A stretch of DNA of 64,000 nucleotides, taken from the NCBI GenBank assembly GCA_031253995.1, contig JAIRVG010000063.1:48211-112210 (forward strand), written 5' to 3'. Under the pieces are notes generated by a model. It had not been told where the DNA came from. It did not search any database and saw only the letters and a list, made by a program, of their open reading frames with translations. Each line of letters opens with the position of its first letter. Positions within the stretch are counted from its first letter, which is position 1. Positions 56,169 to 64,000 of this stretch are shown here, one piece after another. The position numbers were made by a program, and so were the translations under genes. The DNA comes from Paucimonas sp. (GTDB lineage: Bacteria > Pseudomonadota > Gammaproteobacteria > Pseudomonadales > Pseudomonadaceae).

Positions 56169-57536
56169 TCAACGTTCGTGCAAGGCCTCGGCCCTGGCAC
56201 GGATGATCGGCTTGAGCAGGTAGCTCAGCACGCTCTTCTTGCCGGTGATGATGTCCACCGTCGCCACCATCCCCGGGATGATCAGCAACGGTTTCTCGTC
56301 AGTCCCCAGGTGGCTGCGGTCAGTGCGCAGCTTGATCAGGTAGAAGGTGTTCTTGCCTTCCTCGTCGGTGATGGTGTCCGCGCCAATCTGCTCCAGCTTG
56401 GCCTTGAGACCGCCATAGATGGTGAAGTCATAGGCGCTGAACTTGACCATGGCTTCCTGGCCCGGGTGCAGGAAGGCGATGTCCTGGGGACGGATGCGCG
56501 CTTCGATCAGCAGGGTGTCATCCAGCGGGACGATCTCCACCAGGTCGCTGCCCGGCTGGATCACCCCGCCAATGGTATTGACCAGCACCTGCTTGACGAT
56601 GCCTCGTACCGGCGAGGTGACCAGGGTCCGGCTGACCCGGTCTTCCAGGGCCTTGCCGGTCGCCTGGGCCTTGTTCAGGTCGGTACGCGCCTCGTTGAGC
56701 TGGGTCAGCGCGTCGCTGCGGAACTTGCCGCGGGTTTCGTCGATCTTGCGCTCGACTTCCTTGACCGCCGATTCCGCCCGCGGGATCGCCAGGGACGTGG
56801 CATCCAGCTGGCCGCGGTTTTCCACTTCGGCACGCTTGAGGCGCAGGACTTCCACCTGGGAAATCGCACCCTGGGCCACCAGCGGCTCGGACATGGCGAT
56901 TTCCTGGCGCAGCAGCTGCAGGCTGTTGCGGTACTGGGCCTGCTTGGAAGAGAACTCGCGCAACTCCTGCTGCCGCTGCACCAACTGCTCCTGCAGCCCG
57001 CCAATCTCGTCCTGCAATTGCTGGTGCCGGCTCTGGAACAGCGATTCCTCGCTGGCCGCCTGGCTCGGCGCCGCCTTGCGCAGCTCGGCATCGATGTTCA
57101 GCGGTCGGTCCTCGACCTCGGCGCTGAGACGCTCGACACGCAGGGCCAGGCCGATGCGATCGGCCTCGGTCTCGCCGACGTTGGAGACGAAGCGGGTGTC
57201 ATCCAGGCGCAGCAGCGGTGCACCGGCCTCGACGATCTCGCCCTCGCGGGCGTAGATCTGGGCGATGATGCCGCCTTCCAGGTTCTGGATCTTCTGCAAT
57301 TTCGACGACGGGATGGCCTTGCCGTCGCCGCGGGTGACTTCGTCGAGCACGGCGAAGTTGGCCCAGAGCACGAGAAACACGAAGAACGCGATGATGCCCC
57401 AGATGGTCAGGCGGATGATGCGCGGGGCATCCTCCACCAGCGCCTTGTTGACCTCGGGCAGCGGCTCGCCGCCAAACGACTGCGACCCCTTGAAGTAATT
57501 CCGCAGGACACGTCCCACGCCTGTCTTAAGCAACAC
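56169..57536 (-). CDS. lapC: LapC, HlyD-family membrane fusion protein of type I secretion
   Basis: 455 residues. One N-terminal membrane helix (LTIWGIIAFFVFLVLWANFAVLD), a lipoyl half (GEIVEAGAPLLRLD), a long coiled coil of about 180 residues, then ALEDRVSRTLVTSPVRGIVKQVLVNTIGGVIQPG, the HlyD signature. It bridges the LapB ATPase and the LapE outer-membrane channel. Its start overlaps the lapB stop by 11 bp. In P. fluorescens LapEBC exports LapA. Confidence 0.93.
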   Translation of the reverse strand: MLLKTGVGRVLRNYFKGSQSFGGEPLPEVNKALVEDAPRIIRLTIWGIIAFFVFLVLWANFAVLDEVTRGDGKAIPSSKLQKIQNLEGGIIAQIYAREGEIVEAGAPLLRLDDTRFVSNVGETEADRIGLALRVERLSAEVEDRPLNIDAELRKAAPSQAASEESLFQSRHQQLQDEIGGLQEQLVQRQQELREFSSKQAQYRNSLQLLRQEIAMSEPLVAQGAISQVEVLRLKRAEVENRGQLDATSLAIPRAESAVKEVERKIDETRGKFRSDALTQLNEARTDLNKAQATGKALEDRVSRTLVTSPVRGIVKQVLVNTIGGVIQPGSDLVEIVPLDDTLLIEARIRPQDIAFLHPGQEAMVKFSAYDFTIYGGLKAKLEQIGADTITDEEGKNTFYLIKLRTDRSHLGTDEKPLLIIPGMVATVDIITGKKSVLSYLLKPIIRARAEALHER

Positions 57537-59682
57537 TGATCTGCCCCTTCTTCAGCGCATCCATGACGGCGGCTTTCGGGCCATCCGCTACGATCTGTCC
57601 ACGGTCGACGACGATCAACCGGTCCACCAGCGTCAGCAACGACGCCCGGTGGGTCACCAAAACGATGGTCTTGTGCTCGATCACCGCCTGCAGGCGCTGC
57701 TTGAGCCGTTCTTCACCGGTGTTGTCCATGGCTGCCGTGGGTTCGTCGAGCAGCAGGATCTGCGGGTTGAGCAACAGCGCCCGGGCCAGGGCGACGTTCT
57801 GGCGCTGGCCGCCGGAGAGGTTCTGACCGCGTTCGCCGACCTGCAACTCATAGCCCTTGGGGTGCAGCCGGGCGAACTCGTGGACGCCGGCCAGCTCGGC
57901 GGCCTGCAGGACCATCTCGTCTTCGACGTAGCGCGCGCCGCTGACCAGGTTGTCGCGCAGGGTGCCGGCGAGCAGCTGGATATCCTGGGCAACGTAGCCA
58001 ATGTTGTGGCGCAACTCGCTGACATCGATCTGGCGGATATCCACGCCATCCACCAGCAGCGAACCGGCATCGGCCTCGTACAGGCCGACCACCAGCTTGG
58101 CCAGCGAGCTCTTGCCCGAGCCACTGCGGCCGATGATGCCGACCTTCTCGCCCGGACGGATGCTCAGGTTGATGCCCTTGAGCGCCAGGTTCTGCTGGTT
58201 GGGGTAGGTGAAGTCGACGCCGCGGAACTCGATGGCACCCTGCAGCACCTGGCGGCTCAGCGGGCGTTCCTCGAAGTTGCGCTCCTGCGGCAGTTCCATC
58301 ATCTGGTCGGTGGAGACCATGGTCACCTTGGCCTGCTGGTACCGGGTCAGCAGCCCGGCGAGCTGGCCAAGCGGGCTGAGGGCGCGGCCGCTGAGCATGT
58401 AGCAGGCGATCAGGCCGCCCATGCTGAGGTTGCCGGCCATGATCTGGTAGACGCCGAAGCAGATCAGGGCGACACCAGCCATCTGCTGGATCAGCAGGGT
58501 GATGTTCATCGCCAGGCCGGACAGCACTTTCACCCGCAGTTCCAGGCGGCTGAGGGTGCCGATGGTCTGCTCCCACATGTACTGGCGTTCGCTTTCGGCG
58601 TTGTTGACCTTGACCGCGTCGAGGCCGGCGAGGGTCTCGATCAGGCTCGACTGACGCTCGGAGGCCAGGGCCATGGTCCGTTCCAGGGTCGCCGTCAGCG
58701 GCTTCTGCAAGGCGTAGCCGATGCCCAGGGCCAGCGGGAAGGCCACGATGGGAATCCACACCAGATGCCCGCCGATGATGCCGATCACCAGCAGGATCAA
58801 CAGGGTGAACGGCAGGTCGATCAGGCTGGCCAGGGTCAGCGAGGCGAGGAAGTCGCGCAGGCCCTGGAACTCGTGGATGTTCTGGGCAAAGCTGCCGACC
58901 CGCGCCGGGCGGTATTTCATCGACATGCCGACGATGCGCTCGAACAGCGTCGCGGAAATGATCAGGTCGGTCTTTTTCCCGGCAAGGTCAAGGCAGAGGC
59001 TGCGCAGGCCCTTGAGGATCAGGTCGAAGAGGTAGGCGCCGGTGATGCCGATGGCCAGCACCCACAGGGTCGAGGTGGCCTGGTTGGGCACGACACGGTC
59101 GTAGACGTTCATCACGAACAGCGGCGCGCCCATGGCGATCAGGTTGATGATCAGGCTGGCGGCGATCGCGTCGGCGTACAGCCACTTCGAGCGCTTGAGG
59201 GTGTCGCGGAACCAGGAGCGGGCCCGGGGGATGAGGTTGCCGTGGTTGACGTCGAACTTGTGCTGCGGCTGGGCGAAGAAGACGCGGCCGGCGTAGTCGC
59301 CCTGCAGCGCCTCGCGGGTGACGTGGACCTCGCCGCCGTCACTCTCGCTCAGCAGCAGGCGCGCGGTGTTCTCGTTTTCCCAGCCCAGCAGGATGGTGCT
59401 GCGACCGTCCTTGAGCAGGAGCATGGCCGGCATGGCGATGCTCGGGATCTGTTCCAGCTTGCGCTGCAGCAGGCGTCCCTGCAGCCCGGCCCGCGCCGCA
59501 GCCCGCGGCAGCAGCTCGGGGCTCAGCCGCTGCGATGGCAGCGGCAGGCCGGTGGTGAGCATGGCGCGGCTGGCCGGTTTCTGGTGCAGGACGCAAAGCG
59601 ACAGCAGGCTGTCCAGCAACGGATCGTCGTGCTGGCTTCGCGGATCATGGGTGAGCTGGGTTCGACTGACTTCTGATTCCAC
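57526..59682 (-). CDS. lapB: LapB, type I secretion permease/ATPase
   Basis: 718 residues. An N-terminal C39-peptidase-like domain (about 1-140) without a clear catalytic Cys-His pair, as in HlyB-type exporters that do not cleave substrate; six membrane helices; then the ABC domain with Walker A GRSGSGKSSLAKL, signature LSGGQRQNVALARALL and Walker B ILLLDEPTAAMD. It energises export of a large RTX-type adhesin, here LapA encoded divergently. Confidence 0.94.
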   Translation of the reverse strand: MESEVSRTQLTHDPRSQHDDPLLDSLLSLCVLHQKPASRAMLTTGLPLPSQRLSPELLPRAAARAGLQGRLLQRKLEQIPSIAMPAMLLLKDGRSTILLGWENENTARLLLSESDGGEVHVTREALQGDYAGRVFFAQPQHKFDVNHGNLIPRARSWFRDTLKRSKWLYADAIAASLIINLIAMGAPLFVMNVYDRVVPNQATSTLWVLAIGITGAYLFDLILKGLRSLCLDLAGKKTDLIISATLFERIVGMSMKYRPARVGSFAQNIHEFQGLRDFLASLTLASLIDLPFTLLILLVIGIIGGHLVWIPIVAFPLALGIGYALQKPLTATLERTMALASERQSSLIETLAGLDAVKVNNAESERQYMWEQTIGTLSRLELRVKVLSGLAMNITLLIQQMAGVALICFGVYQIMAGNLSMGGLIACYMLSGRALSPLGQLAGLLTRYQQAKVTMVSTDQMMELPQERNFEERPLSRQVLQGAIEFRGVDFTYPNQQNLALKGINLSIRPGEKVGIIGRSGSGKSSLAKLVVGLYEADAGSLLVDGVDIRQIDVSELRHNIGYVAQDIQLLAGTLRDNLVSGARYVEDEMVLQAAELAGVHEFARLHPKGYELQVGERGQNLSGGQRQNVALARALLLNPQILLLDEPTAAMDNTGEERLKQRLQAVIEHKTIVLVTHRASLLTLVDRLIVVDRGQIVADGPKAAVMDALKKGQISVA

Positions 59683-59716
59683 GCGAACTTCTCTTGCTGG
59701 CGGGTGAAGGGAGATC

Positions 59717-61066
59717 TCAATTCAGCCCGGGCAGGTTCACCTTGGGCTTGAGATCGTTCTGCACGACCGTTGCCATTGGCGCCACGACTCCCTGGCTCTT
59801 GAGCAGCTGACCAATGGTCGCCTTGATCCGGTACTGAGTAAACAGTTGAACGCTTTTCACTTCGGCCAATCGCCGTTGTGCGGTGAACAGTTCGTTCTCG
59901 CTGTCGAGCAGGTCGAGCAAGGTGCGCTCGCCGAGGCTGAACTGGCTCTGGTAGGCCGAGCGTACCTTGCTGCTGTGATCGACATATTGCTGGGCGATCG
60001 GCACCTGGGCATCGGCGTTCTGCATAGCATTCCACGCCAAGCCTAACTCCTCATTGAGCTGACGCAAGGCATTGTTGCGAATATCCAGCGCCTGGCCGGC
60101 CATGAAGGCCTTGGATTCCAGGTCGGCCTTGTCGCTGCCGCCGTCGAACAGGTTGAAGCTCATGCGCACCATGGCCTGCCACTCGTTGTTGTGCCCGTTG
60201 AGGCCGTCCACGTCGTTGTTCGCCGCGCGCTCCAGCTCGGCATCGAAGCGCGGATAGAAGCGCGATTTGGCCGCGTCGTACTGCTTGTCGGCGGCGGCGA
60301 TGTCCGATTCAGCCGAGCGCAGTGCCGGGTTGCTCTCGACCATCTGCTGGCGGGCTTCATTCAGCGTCGCGGGCAGCAGGTCGATGAAGGGCGCCGGCGG
60401 GGTCAGCTCGTCGGGCAACTGGCCAACCACGCTCAGGTAACTGGTTTGTGCGTCGGCGAGGTTGGTTTGTTCCGTCAGCAGGTTGTTTTTCGCGCCGGCC
60501 AGCCGTGCTTCGGCCTGGTCCATGTCGGCCAGGCGGCCCACACCGCGGGAGGTGCGCAACTGGATCTGGTCGTAGATACGTTCGTGGCTGCGCAGGTTGG
60601 CCTCGGCCAGGCGCACCATCTCGCGGCGGGTCAGTACGTCGATGTAGACGCGGGCGGTCTGCAACGCAGTGCGCTCGGAGGTGTCCAACAACGCATACGC
60701 CCGGGCATTGGCGGTGGCTTGTTGACGCCCGACCTCGCTCGACGTCGCAAAACCGTCGAATACCATCTGCCGCAGGCGCAGGCTGGATTCTCCGCGGTTC
60801 AGGGTTTCCCAGTGGTTGCCACCGGTGCCGCGGGTGCTCGGGCTGTCGGTGCCCTCCCGGCCATAACCGGCCAGGACATCGACCTTGGGCAGGTAGCCGC
60901 CCTCGGCGACCCGCACCTGCTTGTCGGCGGCCAGGCGACCGTTGATCCCCGCCTGCACTTCCGGGTGGGCTTCAAGCGCTTGCTGCATGGCTTGCGGCAG
61001 GGTTTGTGCATTGCTGAGGGTGGCGAACAGAGCGAAGGGGACAGCAGTGAAAACGGACAGACGCAT
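59717..61066 (-). CDS. lapE: LapE, TolC-family outer-membrane channel
   Basis: 449 residues from the ATG at 61066 (MRLSVFTAVPFALFATLSNAQ, a signal peptide). TolC/AggA family repeat helices: LPQAMQQALEAHPEVQAG and WEVGRQQATANARAYALLDTSERTALQTARVYIDVLTRRE in outline, VGRLADMDQAEARLAGAKNNL, LGERTLLDLLDSENELFTAQRRL. Stop codon 34 bp before lapB, so lapE-lapB-lapC form one unit divergent from lapA. Confidence 0.93.
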   Translation of the reverse strand: MRLSVFTAVPFALFATLSNAQTLPQAMQQALEAHPEVQAGINGRLAADKQVRVAEGGYLPKVDVLAGYGREGTDSPSTRGTGGNHWETLNRGESSLRLRQMVFDGFATSSEVGRQQATANARAYALLDTSERTALQTARVYIDVLTRREMVRLAEANLRSHERIYDQIQLRTSRGVGRLADMDQAEARLAGAKNNLLTEQTNLADAQTSYLSVVGQLPDELTPPAPFIDLLPATLNEARQQMVESNPALRSAESDIAAADKQYDAAKSRFYPRFDAELERAANNDVDGLNGHNNEWQAMVRMSFNLFDGGSDKADLESKAFMAGQALDIRNNALRQLNEELGLAWNAMQNADAQVPIAQQYVDHSSKVRSAYQSQFSLGERTLLDLLDSENELFTAQRRLAEVKSVQLFTQYRIKATIGQLLKSQGVVAPMATVVQNDLKPKVNLPGLN

Positions 61067-61421
61067 TTCGTTTTTCTTCCCTAGGGACAGCTTGTCCCAC
61101 ATCAGAGCAAAACATGGCATCCCGCCAGAAAATGGCTATAAAGGGAAACCGCGTGTCGGAAATTTCTTAGTGAGAACCCCATCACAGAACGTAGGGACTT
61201 CACCTATTGAAATATCAATGTGACATTAGTAAGCCGATTGTTTAGGATGGCGCCCGCAGGGTCAATAGTTTGACGAAAAAGAATTAAAAACAGACCCAAG
61301 CCATAAATTTGACATAAATCACATTTTTAAGTCGCCTTGCGCAACTTTCCAGGCAGATAGCGGCACACATCAGCCCAATCGCGTATGGAAGCCACATAGA
61401 ACGGTTAGTTCGGAGAGTGTC
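61067..61421. other. lapE-lapA divergent regulatory region
   Basis: 355 bp without a gene. AT-rich around 61240-61330. It contains a FleQ-like box at 61261-61274 and an AT-rich TTTGACATAAATCAC segment near 61308-61322 that could be a weak second site or promoter element. The lapA ribosome site is CGGAGAG. Confidence 0.7.
61261..61274. promoter_or_regulatory. FleQ-like box between lapE and lapA
   Basis: GTCAATAGTTTGAC matches 12 of 14 positions of the P. aeruginosa FleQ box GTCAATAAATTGAC and is itself a dyad. It is 148 bp upstream of the lapA start and 195 bp upstream of the lapE start. FleQ is known to control lapA in P. putida. Confidence 0.6.
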
Positions 61422-64000
61422 ATGAGCAGTGTTGTCGCCATCGTCAAACGTGTTGTTGGCCAAGTCATCGCCGTTTCCCCAGAGGGTGTCCAGCGAGTTC
61501 TTATCGAAGGTGATCGCCTGTTTGCTGGCGACCAGGTTTTGACGGGGCTCTCCGGCGCCGTGACCCTGGAGCTTTCCGATGGCCGCACGCTCGACCTGGG
61601 CCGCGAAAGCCAGTGGAGCGCCGACGCGCCGACCTCGACGACCGACCTGGAAGAAGCCACTGCTCAGGCCGCACCTTCCGTTGAAGAGCTGCAGCAGGCC
61701 ATTGCGGCCGGTGCCGACCCGACCCAAGACCTCGAAGCGACCGCTGCGGGTGCGCAGTCGGAGGGTAGCGGTGCGCCGGGTGGCGGACACAGCGTGGTGA
61801 TGCTGGATGCGACGGCTGCGGTGGTGGACCCGACGATCGGCTATGAGACGGCGGGCCTGAGCTTCGCCGCCGAGGCGGACGATCAGTTCACCGGGGCGCC
61901 AGACACCACCAATGCGCAAACCACTGCAGCAGCCGCGGCCGGACCCGTTGTCTCCTTGACCGCCACGCCAAGCACTACCGAGACAGGCGTGATCGTCTAT
62001 ACCGCCACGCTTACATCGCCAGTGCCTGGTACGTCCCCGTTCTCTGTGTTCTTGTCCAACGGGATGGCTATCACCATCGTTCCCGGCAACACCAGCGGGA
62101 CCGTGCAGATCACCGCACCGAACGACGTATACAACGGCACCACCTCGACCAGCGTTTCCATCAACAGCGTAAGCAGTAACGTATTCCCTGCTGGCGTACA
62201 GATCGACCAGACGCCAGCCGTCACGACCATTACGGACATCGTCGACACTACCTTTGTCCAGTTCTATACCAACAGCAATACCGTCGCCGAAGGCGGCGTA
62301 ATCACCTATACCGCCCTGGTCACTTCACCAGTGACCGGCAGCCCGGTGGTAGTCGCCCTCTCCAATGGCCAGAGCATCACCATTGCGGTGGGCAGCTCTA
62401 CCGGTTCCGTGGACTTCACCGTACCGAGCAGCGTCTACAACAGTGGCAGCATCAGCACGTCGATCGTCAGCGTGACAGGCGGCAACTTTGAAAGCCTCGT
62501 CCCGGCGAGCGCACCAGTCGTTGTCAACGTCGCCGACTCCATCGATACCACGACAGTCAGTCTGAGCGTCGATCCCACCGCCCCCGAAGGTGGCGTACTC
62601 ACCTTGACCGCCAGCGTTACGTCACCTGTAACCCAGACGGACCTTGTCGTCATCCTGAACACCGGACGTGTCATCGTGATCCCTGTCGGTAGCACTTCCG
62701 GTAGTGTCCAGGTCACGGTGCCGAATGACGTTTACACAGGCGGCTCCATCTTCGGTGCCAGGATCTCGGCCGTAAGCGGTGGCGACTTCGAAAACCTGGT
62801 GGCTAACACCACCCCTGTCTACTCCACCATCACCGATGTCGACGACACCACGACCATCACCCTCAGCGCCACACCAAGCGCTAGCGAAAACGGCGTCATA
62901 ACCTACACCGTCACCGTGGACCATCAGGTTCTCGGCACTCCGGTGGTCGTCACCCTTTCCAACGGCCACGCCGTGACTATCGGACCGGGCTTGTTCAGCG
63001 GCTCGATAGACGTCGCAGTACCGAACGATGTCTACAACTCCGGGCCGATTGCCGTCACGATCACGGGCTTCGCCGGCGGAGACGAGTTCGAGAGGCTGGT
63101 CACCGATCCTACCCCGGTCGTGACCACTGTCACCGATACCGTCGACACCACCACCGTGAACCTCGGCGCCAGCGCCAGCGTCGCCGAGAATGGTGTGATC
63201 ACCTATACCGCCAGCGTCGCGTCGCCAGTCACCGGCACACCTGTGGTCGTCACCCTGTCCAACGGCCAGACCATCACCATTCCGGTCGGCGGCACTACTG
63301 GCTCGGTCAATGTCACCGTACCGAACGATGTCTATAACGGCGCTCCGGCGGTCAGCACCACGATCACCAGTGTGGCCGGTGGCAACTTCGAGAACCTGGT
63401 GGGCAGCCCGACCCCGGCGGTCACTACCGTCACCGACTCGGTAGACACCACCACCGTCAGCCTCGGCGCCAGTCCGAGCGTCGCTGAAAACGGCGTGATC
63501 ACCTACACCGCCAGCGTTGCGTCGCCAGTTACCGGCACCCCGGTGGTCGTCACCCTGTCCAATGGCCAGACCATCACCATCCCGGTCGGCGGCACCAGCG
63601 GCACGGTCAACGTCACCGCGCCGAACGATGTCTACAACGGCGCTGCGCCGATCAGCACCACCATCACTGGCGTCGCGGGGGGCAATTTCGAGAGCCTGGT
63701 GGCCAACCCGGCCCCGGCGGTGACTACCGTTACCGACACTACCGACACCACCACCGTCAGCCTCGGTGCCAGCCCGAGCGTTGGCGAAAATGGCCTGATC
63801 ACCTACACCGCCAGCGTCACCTCGCCGGTGACTGGCGCGCCGGTGGTCGTGACCCTGTCCAACGGTCAGACCATCACCATCCCGGTCGGTGGCTCCAGCG
63901 GCACCGTGCAGGTCGCCGCGCCGAACGACGTCTACAACGGCGCCCCGGCGGTCAGCACCACCATCACCAACGTAGCCGGCGGCAACTTCGAAAGCCTGGT
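61422..64000 (+). CDS. lapA: LapA, giant biofilm adhesin, N-terminal part
   Basis: Open from the ATG at 61422 to the window end (859 codons). Residues 1-110 are the retention module (MSSVVAIVKRVVGQVIAVSP; VQRVLIEGDRLFAGDQVLTGLSGAVTLELSDGRTLD in outline) that plugs LapE during secretion. TAAG at residues 107-110 is the cleavage site of periplasmic protease LapG, at the same position as in P. fluorescens. From about residue 174 come Ig-like repeats of exactly 100 residues (DTTTVSLGASPSVAENGVIT type). The protein probably continues for thousands of residues. Confidence 0.93.
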   Translation, partial: MSSVVAIVKRVVGQVIAVSPEGVQRVLIEGDRLFAGDQVLTGLSGAVTLELSDGRTLDLGRESQWSADAPTSTTDLEEATAQAAPSVEELQQAIAAGADPTQDLEATAAGAQSEGSGAPGGGHSVVMLDATAAVVDPTIGYETAGLSFAAEADDQFTGAPDTTNAQTTAAAAAGPVVSLTATPSTTETGVIVYTATLTSPVPGTSPFSVFLSNGMAITIVPGNTSGTVQITAPNDVYNGTTSTSVSINSVSSNVFPAGVQIDQTPAVTTITDIVDTTFVQFYTNSNTVAEGGVITYTALVTSPVTGSPVVVALSNGQSITIAVGSSTGSVDFTVPSSVYNSGSISTSIVSVTGGNFESLVPASAPVVVNVADSIDTTTVSLSVDPTAPEGGVLTLTASVTSPVTQTDLVVILNTGRVIVIPVGSTSGSVQVTVPNDVYTGGSIFGARISAVSGGDFENLVANTTPVYSTITDVDDTTTITLSATPSASENGVITYTVTVDHQVLGTPVVVTLSNGHAVTIGPGLFSGSIDVAVPNDVYNSGPIAVTITGFAGGDEFERLVTDPTPVVTTVTDTVDTTTVNLGASASVAENGVITYTASVASPVTGTPVVVTLSNGQTITIPVGGTTGSVNVTVPNDVYNGAPAVSTTITSVAGGNFENLVGSPTPAVTTVTDSVDTTTVSLGASPSVAENGVITYTASVASPVTGTPVVVTLSNGQTITIPVGGTSGTVNVTAPNDVYNGAAPISTTITGVAGGNFESLVANPAPAVTTVTDTTDTTTVSLGASPSVGENGLITYTASVTSPVTGAPVVVTLSNGQTITIPVGGSSGTVQVAAPNDVYNGAPAVSTTITNVAGGNFESL
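61941..64000 (+). repeat. Tandem 300-bp repeats of lapA
   Basis: Seven units start at 61941, 62241, 62541, 62841, 63141, 63441 and 63741 (the last cut), each exactly 300 bp. The later units are nearly identical in protein (VVTLSNGQTITIPVGG, PNDVYNGA), the first three more diverged. Confidence 0.9.

Noticed and set aside
61941..64000. 300-bp repeats as mobile or satellite DNA
   Set aside because: They are in frame, coding and follow the adhesin architecture of LapA.
56169..64000. lapD and lapG in this locus
   Set aside because: Neither a GGDEF/EAL/HAMP membrane protein nor a transglutaminase-like protease is encoded between xpt and lapA; they may lie elsewhere.

Overview
This window is a chromosomal segment of a fluorescent Pseudomonas, most likely of the P. 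putida group. The reasons are the high-GC coding style and several neighbourhoods known from that genus: algQ-algP-algR-hemCD, cyaA-rnk-cyaY-lptM-lysA-dapF-xerC, and glnK-amtB-ubiK-comM. The lysine-catabolism block (amaA, amaB, a LysR regulator, hglS) and a divergent lapA/lapEBC adhesin locus point to the P. putida/P. fluorescens side. Assignments rest on reading the translations and recalling family motifs; no database search was run. I see no rRNA, tRNA, insertion sequence, prophage or CRISPR array.

Layout, 1-13.5 kb: the N-terminus of a sterol-desaturase-like membrane protein, elbB and a YaiI-family protein; a large FTR1 iron permease fused to a cytochrome c domain; a four-gene envelope operon (COG3014 lipoprotein, YcfL-like lipoprotein, LpoB-like lipoprotein, LpoB/CsgG-like periplasmic protein); a LysE exporter, a small MscS channel, an ABC-F ATPase and a TIGR02444 protein; the histone-H1-like AlgP with a long Ala/Lys/Pro repeat; an FKBP isomerase and AlgQ/Rsd. 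13.5-20.9 kb: dsbB, then algR-hemC-hemD-hemX-hemY on the minus strand, with argH divergent. The sensor gene algZ/fimS, which separates algR from argH in P. aeruginosa, is absent. 21-36 kb: GST, two small conserved genes, class I adenylate cyclase, rnk, DUF1289, cyaY, lptM, lysA, dapF, DUF484, xerC, a HAD hydrolase, sutA, amtB-glnK with a visible sigma54 promoter and NtrC-type site, ubiK, and a dmeR-dmeF cobalt/nickel efflux pair with G-tract operators.

36-64 kb: an unusual zinc-ribbon protein with a possible ADP-ribosyltransferase-like C-terminal part, comM, an orphan Phd/YefM antitoxin and a DUF6124 gene with a structured leader; an MscS channel with a cyclic-nucleotide-binding-like tail; the L-pipecolate/2-aminoadipate/2-oxoadipate branch of lysine catabolism; a Cache-type chemoreceptor, a LysR regulator, a MATE pump and a GGDEF/EAL protein; rep and xpt; finally lapC, lapB and a TolC-like lapE facing the start of lapA, a giant adhesin cut by the window end. 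lapA shows an N-terminal retention module, a TAAG protease site at residues 107-110, an exact 100-residue repeat and an upstream FleQ-like box.

Connecting themes are nitrogen control (NtrC/sigma54 to GlnK-AmtB), second messengers (cAMP from CyaA; c-di-GMP from the EAL protein and, through FleQ, LapA), envelope maintenance and metal homeostasis. Several gene junctions carry REP-like palindromes built on GGGAGCGGGTTTACCCGCTCCC or GGGAGCTGGCTTGCCAGC cores. The longest is a 95-bp near-perfect palindrome filling the gap between the convergent MATE and EAL genes.
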